Notes: a model not told the origin generated them from the letters alone. A stretch of 64,000 nucleotides of DNA from Pycnococcus provasolii (GCA_938743325.2 OW568897.1:248001-312000); one strand, 5' to 3'. Shown: positions 21,601-29,914, numbered from the stretch's first letter. Numbers and translations are program-made.

Positions 21601-22381
21601 GGCTGCGAAGTGCACATCCGATGCAGATGGAGAATACTTCGTCGGCGGTGGGTATGTGGTAGCACGTTGGCCACAGGCGCAAATCAAGCTGAAATCGCCA
21701 TCGGTAGATGGAGGTGATAGTGGAATGTCCTACAAAATCCAGGATTCTACGTTGTTCCGGTGGAACTACCCCGATTACAATCCCAACGTTTTGGAGACAG
21801 ACTTCATTCCCAACTCTGCCAGCCAGCCGTTTGGGAAATGGCTTTACGACCTTGCATCCCAATACATTCCACCGGAGGCTGGCGCCATCATGGCATATGT
21901 AGGTTATGATCCTGAAAGCACCAAGATGAGTATGATCGACCTTGCGAATGATGCTGGCGATTTCTTGAACAATCTCGTGGCGAATGGCGTGTCAGCAGTT
22001 GGAGGACCGCCGACTAACCAACTGCCTGACAATCCCTTCGAGCTTGCGTCTGGACTCGCGTGTTCGAGGGACAGCTTGCCAAACGAGAATTTGCGTGTGG
22101 TGATGCCATTTTACTCCGGTCCAATCTTAGAGGGCGTTAAAAATGAAGTGCAGTCGAGACGTCGCGAGCTTCTCGCCGAGAATGGAGTTTCGGAGCCAAA
22201 GCTGCACAACTTGCTCACCGGCAAGGAGCACGACGGCTCGTGCCGGCGGAGTCGCGAGTTATGTTCGCAATCGAGCCACTGCTGTGGTTCGTTGGTGTGC
22301 GCGCACACGCGCAACTCGCACTGGCCGAGCTGCGTGAATGACGACGAGGACGACGAGGATATCGTGATGAAACTGGCATAG
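18635..22381 (+). CDS. EF-hand, single-pass membrane protein B with large cystine-knot ectodomain
   Basis: 1248 residues, paralogue of protein A. Both begin MSSP, which supports ATG 18635 as the start. Order: short N-terminus, the shared motif FWLRNPQGISVYAL (28-41), an EF-hand loop DSSGDGFLSKDE (63-74), a membrane helix (about 92-116), then the ectodomain. The two ectodomains align along their length, for example around ENCAG/VNCGG, NNPI and the FSLSDITNLVWF/FNVLDIGNMFWF stretches. RRxL-type sites occur near 294, 382, 703, 777 and 1174. The C-terminal six-Cys cluster is C-x6-C-x5-CC-x4-C-x10-C, followed by an acidic tail. B lacks the long disordered N-terminus of A. Function unknown. Confidence 0.7.
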   Translation: MSSPSIKRNYMPKEVKQQASQNEESANFWLRNPQGISVYALLDTNDKDGDDVVAMAEEVRKLDSSGDGFLSKDEFHAGVYKTIKRQESNRQLLRIFAILLGLLMIVCATLGGIIYAITELSKEIQVSETGEIQNKEGKAAKAANTDIGVGSEKDPEERTNLKARKSSKTVATDLVRSNRKPFDLKDLFEMPPDALGDVKKLSIPHKGEVLSIGVKGVTTRQGVNPQKKVTVQRLAFTTTEAEFSYLFVFKHTFDVTPPQVVVNFMLLTEHGAEQLQMFNFTGGDIEFANRMGYGRRKLSSADEEHVAEVARVRRELLDMVDPIERAWLSMDANKTAELIRDRHVIIMDRPKPRTAAQAHAAHGQQHVQFGHTPASTSKHVAERKLLFWGKAARWVKKAAKTVVNTVSNVVTTVVETVTNVVNTGRDMVTNCPTDPDPVSCVGQKAEEIVQHVAKGVNEVAADLGVDLDVIGSVIDFLFKQMNIEGIVNDLKNLAMTYLGDFLEFMADNVDWLPFSGGRLDEMIQSTFTSLYDTVMDETKSFLTRMNAELMQWIDLDEEKRICMSPKTNAMATLEYTSPDGNTVISMKMPRNENCAGLLLNKVVVDNRAVQRTLNDILVNNPIADIVNKIAEMMLKEIPSALVKMYQDLETQILNFVEDIFGSGARNSLKEQFDKIGVTVEAIKNNMDATHKKIYDARDAIMQGRRRALQSVLEGLPSSAGTIQHIRKLMLHHTATPFEREIFEEILHNVTTDILNETMHNLYGIKKAPPATGTNTTERRQLLDFSLSDITNLVWFKSLPVSAKVGVDLNFRQKLHFIVDESGDLMREFNVPTINFDHEFGIATAMSVKIALKMILRLPYSFKFVADNVEIEAALRAYGEIMVDVATGEVKALIDTSREGKTGIRVNSGSVAGHAFMAFEIELGATVGACLASFCFELDVDYKHDVLALGFDMLAESNVGSGSSMTPTQIEKELQTQNKYYKYPLADFGEAAKCTSDADGEYFVGGGYVVARWPQAQIKLKSPSVDGGDSGMSYKIQDSTLFRWNYPDYNPNVLETDFIPNSASQPFGKWLYDLASQYIPPEAGAIMAYVGYDPESTKMSMIDLANDAGDFLNNLVANGVSAVGGPPTNQLPDNPFELASGLACSRDSLPNENLRVVMPFYSGPILEGVKNEVQSRRRELLAENGVSEPKLHNLLTGKEHDGSCRRSRELCSQSSHCCGSLVCAHTRNSHWPSCVNDDEDDEDIVMKLA

Positions 22382-22657
22382 ATCGATCCTGGCGTCCTAA
22401 AAGATTTAAAAGAAGTAATTCAAGGGACTACTTACAGTAACTACGATAACCTTAATACCAAAGGCTTCGAGAAAAAATATATAAAAGAAAACCAAAGGCA
22501 CCGCGTTTCCTAACCCCTAATTGAATGGCTTGGAGTTGGGGTTTTCGAAAATAAAAATAAAAAAGTCAAAAAGAGGTTCGGTCTGGGCGCTTTCGCACGC
22601 CGCCATTCTATCCTCGAAGGTTTCCTCCTCGCTCTCGTGGTGGTACCAGGTTTTTGT

Positions 22658-24247
22658 ATGTTGGCGAGTCGTGGTAAGTTGCGACTCTGCACTCGTCATT
22701 GGCCGTACTGTCACAAAGGCGTGACCCGTGTCGTCTCATCGTCGTCTTTGTCTCTGTCTTTCTCGCGCTTGCATCCTTGTTATCAAAGGCGTCTCTTCCT
22801 CATGGCACCACCCCTGGGTGCAGCATCCGTTGGCAACCAAGCAAGTCCGGCGCCGCTTGGTGCGTCCAAAGCTCCAAGTGAAAATGATCATTCAGGTGGG
22901 TTGGGTTCGCCTTCGCCGCCTCCACCGAAGAGGTCGAAGAAAGGAGATAACCCGGATAGTACTAAAAAGGGGAAGCAAGAGGGAAAGGTGCGCAACGAAC
23001 CGTACTACGTCGACGCGACGGAACTCATTGGGGCGCTGAGGGGAACGTTCGACGCCATCATCGACGTGCGCAGCCCCTCCGAGTTCGCGGAGGACCGAGT
23101 GTCCGGCTCAGTCAACTGCAACGTGATGACCGACGAGCAACGCGCGGAAGTTGGAACGCTTTACAAGCAGATATCTCCGTTTGACGCGCGTAAAGTGGGC
23201 GCGGCGTATGTCTGCGAGAACACGGCAAAACATCTGCGCACGGAGATGTTCGCCGCAGCGCCAAAGTCGTGGCGGCCTGTTGTGTATTGCTGGCGTGGCG
23301 GCGAGCGTTCCAACAGCTTTGCTCACATACTCAGCCGCGTCGGATATCGGACGGCGGTGCTACGTGGAGGATACAAGGCGTACCGCGCGGCAGTTATGGA
23401 GCGGTTGCAGACATTACCGTTTCACTCCAACCTTCGCTTTCGGTCGCTGTCTGGACCAACAGGGAGCGGCAAGACGCAGCTGCTGCATGCGCTGCGTGAT
23501 GCCGGTGAGCTCACGCTTGACCTCGAAGGACTTGCAAATCACCGCGGGAGCGTTCTAGGTCGACCTCCACGGCGGAGAGATGTTCCGACGAGTCAGGCGA
23601 TGGTGGCTCGGCTTCGCGGAGAGGAGCAGCACCTTGAGCCGCAGCCGTGTCAAAAACGCTTCGAGAGCTTGTTGCTCGACGAACTGCTCTCGCTCGTTGA
23701 GAAAACAGCCGATGCACCACGCACCGTGTGGGTAGAAAGCGAGGCGCAGAAGGTTGGCGACTGCCAGGTTCCCAAGTCGCTGTTCACCGTGCTCCGCGTC
23801 GCGCCAAGGTTGCACCTGCAGGTGCCCATGGCAAGTCGCGTCAAGCACACGATGCGCGAGTACGAGCACCTGACTGACTCGAATCCAGATGGACCAGCAC
23901 TGTTAAAGCGACTTCTTGGAAGCCTCGTTGGAAGTCACGTGTCGAAGGCGACGTACGAGGAATGGTGTGCGATGACTGATGCGGGCGAGTGGGAACGGCT
24001 CGTTGAGAGCCTTCTTGTGGAGCATTACGACCCAAGGTACAATCACACGCACCTGTCGCAGATCGAAGGACGCGGCGTATCGCTCACAGAGCTTGCTCTC
24101 GATAGCCTTGAGCCTGATGCTGTTACAAAATTCGTGGCACAATGCAAGGCGATGGAAGTCGCGCCGCCGACAACGGCGGAAGCCCCCGCCGATGCAGCAT
24201 GCGCGAATGGAGACGATGCGAGCGACGAGGAAGGCGAAGACCATTGA
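22658..24247 (+). CDS. selU: tRNA 2-selenouridine synthase (SelU/MnmH/YbbB type)
   Basis: 529 residues from ATG 22658, or 481 from ATG 22802. A rhodanese domain comes first: DVRSPSEFAEDRVSGSVNC, then the catalytic-loop YCWRGGERS with Cys 211. It is followed by the SelU P-loop domain: GPTGSGKT (Lys 272), DLEGLANHRGS and WVESEAQKVG. This order and these motifs are specific to bacterial SelU, which swaps sulphur for selenium at the wobble base of some tRNAs using selenophosphate, through a geranylated intermediate. An acidic low-complexity tail closes the protein. The N-terminal 150 residues are rich in Ser, Arg and Pro and could include an organelle targeting sequence. Bacterial origin by transfer or from an organelle is inferred. 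It sits 44 bases from the convergent F-box-like gene. Confidence 0.88.
   Translation: MLASRGKLRLCTRHWPYCHKGVTRVVSSSSLSLSFSRLHPCYQRRLFLMAPPLGAASVGNQASPAPLGASKAPSENDHSGGLGSPSPPPPKRSKKGDNPDSTKKGKQEGKVRNEPYYVDATELIGALRGTFDAIIDVRSPSEFAEDRVSGSVNCNVMTDEQRAEVGTLYKQISPFDARKVGAAYVCENTAKHLRTEMFAAAPKSWRPVVYCWRGGERSNSFAHILSRVGYRTAVLRGGYKAYRAAVMERLQTLPFHSNLRFRSLSGPTGSGKTQLLHALRDAGELTLDLEGLANHRGSVLGRPPRRRDVPTSQAMVARLRGEEQHLEPQPCQKRFESLLLDELLSLVEKTADAPRTVWVESEAQKVGDCQVPKSLFTVLRVAPRLHLQVPMASRVKHTMREYEHLTDSNPDGPALLKRLLGSLVGSHVSKATYEEWCAMTDAGEWERLVESLLVEHYDPRYNHTHLSQIEGRGVSLTELALDSLEPDAVTKFVAQCKAMEVAPPTTAEAPADAACANGDDASDEEGEDH
22671..22786 (+). other. possible 5'-leader intron of the SelU gene
   Basis: A strong GTAAGT donor at 22671 and, after a long pyrimidine-rich tract, an AG near 22786 bracket about 116 bases just before the ATG at 22802. 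If it is spliced, the start is 22802 or an upstream ATG at 22658 joins on. Boundaries are approximate; cDNA would decide. Confidence 0.35.
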
Positions 24248-24291
24248 TAGTAAAACATTATATTTCAATCAAATAATTTATATCTCTCAAT

Positions 24292-25185
24292 CTAAATTAC
24301 ACGTGTGTCATACGACAGCGTTCCGTCTTCGCCAGCTTTGAAACCGTAGAGCGGGACTCCATTCACACCTACGTAATCAATACCTGTCGCCTCGCTCCAT
24401 CCGTCGTTGTCAATGACCAACGTAAGAGCAACGGCGCCATTCGTGCATAAGATTGGCCTGGAAGGTGTGTATACGAGAAGCGAGCTCGTTGTCGCGTCCG
24501 GCAATAATCGCCACACGATACCATTTTCATAGCCACCTAACCCATCATCGCAAGATTCCTGCGACGATGCATTTGCGCCCGATGCCCCCGTTGCGGTTGT
24601 GGCGCCAAGCTCAGCAGGCTGCGAAGGTGGCGGTGGCAACCAATTTGCGAGTGCTTGCGGATTATCTGCATGTGCCTGTTGCTCGTCGTGGAACGCCTCG
24701 TTTCTTCGGCGGTAAAGGTCTCTTGCCCTCGCCCGAAATTCGCTCTCTTCAAGGCCAACGCAGGCATACACTGTTGGTGGCGTTTCGAACAGCGAGTTGT
24801 TGGAGTCAATGCCCACTGGTGGCAGAAGTCTCACTCGTATGTCACTGACGAGACAAACGTCCGTGTACAGCCGAAGGCAGTACGCATATCCGCCCATGGC
24901 GAGTCTTCTTTGGTATGCCCGTGGCGTTGGCGCGGCGTCGAGTGCGTGTGCCGTGAGCATGAGGTCAAACGGCCCACCTGGCTGATGAATGCCGTACGCT
25001 CCCGTCAGCTCGGCCGCTATGCTCGCTCGTTCCCTTGGACGGTTCTGTGTCGTTTTGCCACCGTCCTCCTCTGAGTCATACGTGAATGCGCTCCTGCTTC
25101 CTAGCGGTATTTGCACGCCATCAGCGACGAAGACTGCGTGTTGTGCATTCGCGTCTTCGTCTTCGTCGTCGTCGTCGTCGTCACG

Positions 25186-25240
<55 letters not shown>

Positions 25241-25623
25241 GTATCTTCAAGGTCGGTTCCAACTCTTTCGGCTTTTCTTTGTGCGACTTCGCTAAGCGCC
25301 GCTAGTCGCTTCTTGCACGCGCGTCGCGGGTCAGCGACAGACTCTTTGAACGTCACGATTCCCGCACGTTGCATGGGTGACGCAGCGGCTAAGCTGACAG
25401 TCAGGATGGATACTCCAGCAATATGTTTGAGTGCAGGACTAAGGCGAGTTGCCGCAAAGAAGGCGTCTTCCGCGTCAAGAAACAAGTGAAAAAAACGACA
25501 ACATTCCTCCAAAGATCGCAAAGACGATACAGATCCATATAAAAAGGAAACTATCAAAGCAAGGCAATTCGACGGAAGACTGCAAAGATGACACGGCTGT
25601 GATGAGGCAGAGGCTGCTGACAT
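24292..25623 (-). CDS. F-box-like protein with aspartate run
   Basis: 443 residues. An F-box-like N-terminus (about 12-58: LPSNCLALIVSFL...LRSLEECCRFFHLFL) suggests an SCF ubiquitin-ligase adaptor, but the match is by eye. Next comes a charged region with an Asp run (about 128-165) made by a GAC repeat, then a 250-residue C-terminal domain with beta-type segments (for example LTLVIDNDGWSEATGIDYVGVNG) that looks like a jelly-roll but is not recognised. Two Pro-rich or Ser/Ala-rich linkers interrupt it. ATG 25623 is the only upstream start. Divergent from the channelrhodopsin across 1.1 kb; convergent with SelU. Confidence 0.5.
25153..25239 (+). repeat. GTC trinucleotide repeat
   Basis: Nearly continuous (GTC)n, broken once by a CACGCTC stretch. 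It encodes the Asp run of the F-box-like protein on the other strand. Likely to vary in length between strains. Confidence 0.9.
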
Positions 25624-26763
25624 GGCGCGCTCCCGGGAATGGCATGCCCAAAAGCCTCGAGGCTCCTCCGAGTCACTCCGAGTCCGCCGCCGGTTTCAAA
25701 AAAACTCCTCCGAACCCCGAATTGGAATCCGACATTTAAAAGCGTCTGTTGTTAGTTCCCCTTAGGGGTTAGGGGTTAGGGGTTTAGACTAGGGGTTGGT
25801 TTATGCTTGCCGACATCAATGGCTTGGATGGGTTCCCCTCGGCATACTGTAAAGTGCCATTGGGAACGGGTCCCACGGACTGACGGATGGGATGGATCCC
25901 CTTGCAAACCGCAGGCCGCATCCCTTGTTGTCTCGCCATTCGTCATTCTTGACGTCCTTTAAGGTCACCAACTGCCTTATGTGACGACACACAATGCTAC
26001 GAACGGAAAACATCATCCCTGCCTGCCGTTCCTGCCAGGCGTGCCAGGGGAAATGCATTGAGGCAGGGGAGGGGGTTCCTGAGGGTGACGTCTGGGCAAG
26101 TACTGTTGACCACCTTGATACACGTGAATGTAAGTCGAGACTACCTTTACGGGTTTGTTGTTTTGTTGACTTGTTTTGTTGTTTTGGGCGAGTATAATAG
26201 GGATAGTTGTGTTACAGTAGTTCTATTTGATTCAAGCTGTTTGCCACTAACTTAAAGGTAGTATATGTTTACCTATTAATACGATAGCAGCTGTATTCCT
26301 ATTATTTGGGCGAGCTTGCCACCTCCCAGCTCCCAAGCCGGCAAGCCCCGATCATCGGGAAGGCTATTCACATTGGGACCACTCCATGATGGAGGCACTC
26401 TTGCAAGGCATGCCGCTGGTACGTACTGTACCGTCTGACCGTGCATTCACTGGGAGCTCGACTCTCTAAGCAAGCTATACCAGCCTAATAGGCGAAGGCC
26501 TAGGAAGTAAGTGTGGAATCTTCCTTCATAGTTCTTACAGTAACTGATAAATTGGATTTGATTTTTATCTTTTTGTGATTTTTTGTTTGAGTTTGCTGAT
26601 CCGAGGCCACCTCCAGTTAGTTGCCTCTCTCCTCCGAACTCCTCCTCCGTAGAAATCGAAATCGAAATCGAAGAAGAAGAACTTCGAAGAAGAATCTTGA
26701 AGAAGAATCTTCCCGGCGGCCGGCGTCCCTGGATCCATTTCTCCCATCACAATACAGTGCAAG
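25624..26763. promoter_or_regulatory. 1.1-kb divergent promoter region with telomere-like motifs
   Basis: Between the F-box-like gene and the channelrhodopsin. AACCCCGAA at 25713-25721 and (TTAGGGG)3 at about 25762-25784 lie 90-160 bases from the F-box-like ATG. The middle part is AT-richer, with several TTTGTTG-like runs around 26155-26195. A GTAAGT (26499) to CAG (26532) pair in the channelrhodopsin leader could be a 34-nt intron. No gene seen. Confidence 0.5.
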
Positions 26764-28320
26764 ATGTCGTCCGGGACGTCTCCGTCTCCGTCTCTGTCCA
26801 CGTTGGACTTAGTGAACGACGTCTTCAACTACGCATCCTTACTTGGATTCCTGCTGCTCTTATCGTTCTTCCTCTACCACTACTCCTTCAAGAGGTGCAA
26901 GTGGGAAGTCATATTCGTATGCGCGACTAGTTTCATCTTAAGTGGTATTTACCACGTGCTTGGAAACCACGTACCCGCGCGAATTCGGGTGGAAGGTATG
27001 AAAGAAGGACGCAGTGTGCCGTGGGTAAGACTCGCGGGGTACCTCATAACGTGCCCTGTGCTGCTCTTACACCTCTCCAACCTCAGAGGAGAGGCGAACT
27101 ACGACACGTTCAGGGCCATGCAACTCGTCGGAGTCTTCCAGTGCGTCACGCTATGCGGCCTGACGGCGGCCATGTGCATAGACGACGCTCACAAGGCGTT
27201 CTTCCACCTGCTTGGCGGATGCTTCGCCATGTTCCTCTTCTGGCGAGTTCGACAAATCTTTGTCAAGGCTTTCAAAGACTTCCCTGAGGAGGCGCGCGGG
27301 CACCTCTACGTGTTGATGTTCTGCTTCTTCGGTGGGTGGGGTGGCTTCGGCCTGACGTTCAACCTCGGGCCGGAAGGCTGGGCGCTGATTAACCCCGTCG
27401 CGCACAACATCATCGTGCGCATTCTCGACATCATCACGAAGCACGTCTATGCCGCCGTCGGATGGAGCCTGCGATGGCGCATTCTGTACCCGCTCGCCGA
27501 GATGGGCATCATCTCCCAAACGAGCAAGGGATTCGTGGACTCGAGCAAGGGTGAGATCCGACCAAAAGTGCTATTCATCGGCCCAGCTGCGAGCGCAAAC
27601 GCCGTGGTGTCTTTCTGGCAAAAGAGGTTTTCAGCATGCGGAATGAACGTCGTTTTCAGGAAAACCATCGCGTCGGCGATGCAGACGCTGAGAGTCGCGG
27701 AGCCGTGCGAGTACGCCTTCACGTTCGTGGATGTCAAGTTCGTCCAGAAGCACGAGACGGAGTTCTTCATGCCGCTCATTCGCCAGTTCCCGATCGTGGT
27801 GTATGCTAAGTCTCGCGAGGAGGCGAACTCTGAAATTCTCCATACCGTAGACGACATGATGGTTGCGCCTTTCCGAGAGCACGATGTGAGTACTGTGGCA
27901 AAGTACTGGGTGATTAAATGGCACGGCAAGCGCAAAAGGGCTGGGTTGAGCACGGTGAACGATTCCTTCATTGAGCAGATGAATGAGGGAGATGTGGAGC
28001 ATGAACCGTCAGAGCGCGTTCAGGATTCTTCCCGTGACTTGACGGTTGACAAAACACGCGACTCAGTGAACAGCGACGTGACTCCAGGGTCGATACGAGG
28101 ATCCAGCTTGTGGCGCAGCCCGAGCATGACAAACATCGAGCGGCTCATGTTTTCGGATGCGAGGGAGTTGGACGCGAGTCAATTGCACCTCGACTATAAT
28201 TCCTCTGAAGACGATGTCGAGCAGGGAAAGCGTTCGTTCCAGGCGAGTGTGGTCAATGAGAAGAATGACGGATCGAACTCATCCTTCCTTTTTCCTGTGA
28301 GTCATAGGCCGAAGAAGTAA
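26764..28320 (+). CDS. channelrhodopsin with receiver-like C-terminal domain
   Basis: 518 residues. Seven membrane segments span about residues 24-242, and the rest is cytosolic. TM3 (VPWVRLAGYLITCPVLLLHLSNLRG) aligns directly with the Chlamydomonas ChR2 TM3. The retinal-binding lysine is K226 in DIITKHV, and TM6 keeps GGWGGFG...NLGPEG. Against ChR2, the counterion Glu123 is Gly92, Glu90 is Ser56, Glu97 is Tyr63, Glu101 is Gly67, Glu83 is Val49 and Asp156 is Phe125. Asp253 (D222), Cys128 (C97), His134 (H103) and Glu82 (E48) are kept. So it is a light-gated channel family member, probably at the eyespot, with pore chemistry that argues against proton or cation conduction. Residues 268-385 look like a degenerate response-regulator fold. 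The rest of the tail is Ser/Asp-rich. Confidence 0.9.
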   Translation: MSSGTSPSPSLSTLDLVNDVFNYASLLGFLLLLSFFLYHYSFKRCKWEVIFVCATSFILSGIYHVLGNHVPARIRVEGMKEGRSVPWVRLAGYLITCPVLLLHLSNLRGEANYDTFRAMQLVGVFQCVTLCGLTAAMCIDDAHKAFFHLLGGCFAMFLFWRVRQIFVKAFKDFPEEARGHLYVLMFCFFGGWGGFGLTFNLGPEGWALINPVAHNIIVRILDIITKHVYAAVGWSLRWRILYPLAEMGIISQTSKGFVDSSKGEIRPKVLFIGPAASANAVVSFWQKRFSACGMNVVFRKTIASAMQTLRVAEPCEYAFTFVDVKFVQKHETEFFMPLIRQFPIVVYAKSREEANSEILHTVDDMMVAPFREHDVSTVAKYWVIKWHGKRKRAGLSTVNDSFIEQMNEGDVEHEPSERVQDSSRDLTVDKTRDSVNSDVTPGSIRGSSLWRSPSMTNIERLMFSDARELDASQLHLDYNSSEDDVEQGKRSFQASVVNEKNDGSNSSFLFPVSHRPKK

Positions 28321-28739
28321 GCGTAAGTGACGACGGCCTAGATGATGAAGAGCGCCGCCGTACTTATTAACAGTTAACAAGGCTCTGGCCAGACACTGTG
28401 CATTTTTTGATTGGGTTGACAGAGATGATGCGGATGCGGATGATGTCCAAAGGAAGTATGAAAAATCAGATTTTGTTGTAACTTGCTTGTTTAAGATTTT
28501 CTTAGTAAACTTGTTTATTTCCTTTGTAAGTAAATGCATGTGCAATCATCACACTTACAGTATATGTATACATACATATTGATCAAATGTTTTGCGCACG
28601 TGCTTTGTACAGTCAATCCCCCTTGAGCATACACAAACACACACACCAGCTCATGAATTCGGGGTTCCACCCCAGGGTCGGTTCCCCCTGGGCATTTTAT
28701 TCATCCCCCTCCCCTGGCTGTGCTTGATCTAAGGGGGAG
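28321..28739. other. intergenic region, 3' UTR and promoter
   Basis: Between the channelrhodopsin and the KDEL protein on the same strand. It holds TGTAA signals, a CA run (about 28632-28645) and one TTCGGGGTT motif at 28658-28666, 74 bases before the next ATG. No gene seen. Confidence 0.5.
28477..28481 (+). terminator. TGTAA polyadenylation signal of the channelrhodopsin
   Basis: TGTAA 156 bases past the stop; another TGTAA follows at about 28525. Confidence 0.4.
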
Positions 28740-29873
28740 ATGGGCATGATGGCGTCCTCCCTCCTCCGCCGCCGCGGCCGCGCTCTTGTGCATCCTGGTG
28801 TGCATCTTGGTGGTGTTTTTTTTTATCCTTTGGTGATCTTGCAGGTGCAGTGGTGGTTGCTTTGGTGTCTGCTCGGCGTTTGCTTTGGTGGTTGCTCGGC
28901 CTCTGTGAACACCCTGGAAGGCGCGCGTCGTGCCGTGTCGTCACTGAACCTGATCCAAAAACCGCACCACACAGCGGCGGTTCTCGAGCCGCACATGCTG
29001 TGCAACGCTTGCCACACCGTCGTCGAGGCGATGTACGCAAGACGTAAGGCGGCATATGGCAAGGGCGACTTCAATAGATTCAGTGTCGGGTTGCCTCGCC
29101 TGTGCGACTCTGACGCGATCATGCGCGCGGGATACGGAAACCACGTGAGGCACACGTGCAAAATGATCATGTTCAGCCCACACAAGGTAACATTCGCCGA
29201 GCAGTTTCGTGAAGAGCCGTCGTTGACGCCGCAGGTCGTGCCGAGGATCAAGAACTTTCTCTGTGGAAACTTGACGATGGACTTGTGCGACAAAAATGCC
29301 GTGATCGGTGCAGGCGGCACGCCGGTGGACGAGTGCGATTTGTGCCGCCTCCTCGTTGGCGACATCGCATTCGAGCTGCAGCGACGTGAGCGTACCTCCG
29401 ACGAAGTGACCAAGACTACACAGCTTGAGTTTGTCACAGGGATGGTGCGCGACATTTGCTCGAAAATTGACATGCGCCACCTCGAGGAACACGTACGAGC
29501 ACAAGTGAAAGATGTCAGACGAGACCTTGATAACCATCGGCAAGTCGAAGGTCCAAGTAAGCTTCGGACAGTGGGAGCTGGAGTGACGACGTTTCACGAG
29601 TATTGCGAAACTTTTCTGGAGGATCACGAGCGCGTTCTTGTGAAGAAGGCGGCGCGCACGCTGAACGCTGCCCTTGTGTACGAAGTGAACGCGACGGCTT
29701 TGTTACAAATCGAGGTGTGCGCGGATTCCGCCGGCGTTTGCCCGCTCCAGAAGCTGGACGAGTTTGGAGAAGGAGTCGAGTTAAATCACAAGACGGTGAT
29801 GACGGATGATGATGACAATGACGACGACAACGACGAGCAGGATAAGCAGGAGCACAACAAGGACGAACTATAA
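28740..29873 (+). CDS. ER-lumen, saposin/canopy-like cysteine protein with KDEL signal
   Basis: 377 residues. A long hydrophobic segment (about 25-52), after an Arg-rich start, is the signal peptide; cleavage after CSA (about 52-54) is plausible. The mature protein has paired cysteines (CNAC 88-91, CDLC about 199-202 and other spaced Cys) with helices between, like saposin-B or canopy-family proteins. It ends in a run of Asp followed by HNKDEL, the ER-retention signal, as in calreticulin and other luminal Ca2+-binding chaperones. A role in folding or assembly of secreted proteins is inferred. ATGs at 28746 and 28749 could serve as well as 28740. Confidence 0.65.
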   Translation: MGMMASSLLRRRGRALVHPGVHLGGVFFYPLVILQVQWWLLWCLLGVCFGGCSASVNTLEGARRAVSSLNLIQKPHHTAAVLEPHMLCNACHTVVEAMYARRKAAYGKGDFNRFSVGLPRLCDSDAIMRAGYGNHVRHTCKMIMFSPHKVTFAEQFREEPSLTPQVVPRIKNFLCGNLTMDLCDKNAVIGAGGTPVDECDLCRLLVGDIAFELQRRERTSDEVTKTTQLEFVTGMVRDICSKIDMRHLEEHVRAQVKDVRRDLDNHRQVEGPSKLRTVGAGVTTFHEYCETFLEDHERVLVKKAARTLNAALVYEVNATALLQIEVCADSAGVCPLQKLDEFGEGVELNHKTVMTDDDDNDDDNDEQDKQEHNKDEL

Positions 29874-29914
29874 CTATAACTATAACTTGAACGTCATGTG
29901 AAATAAGTGAATGA

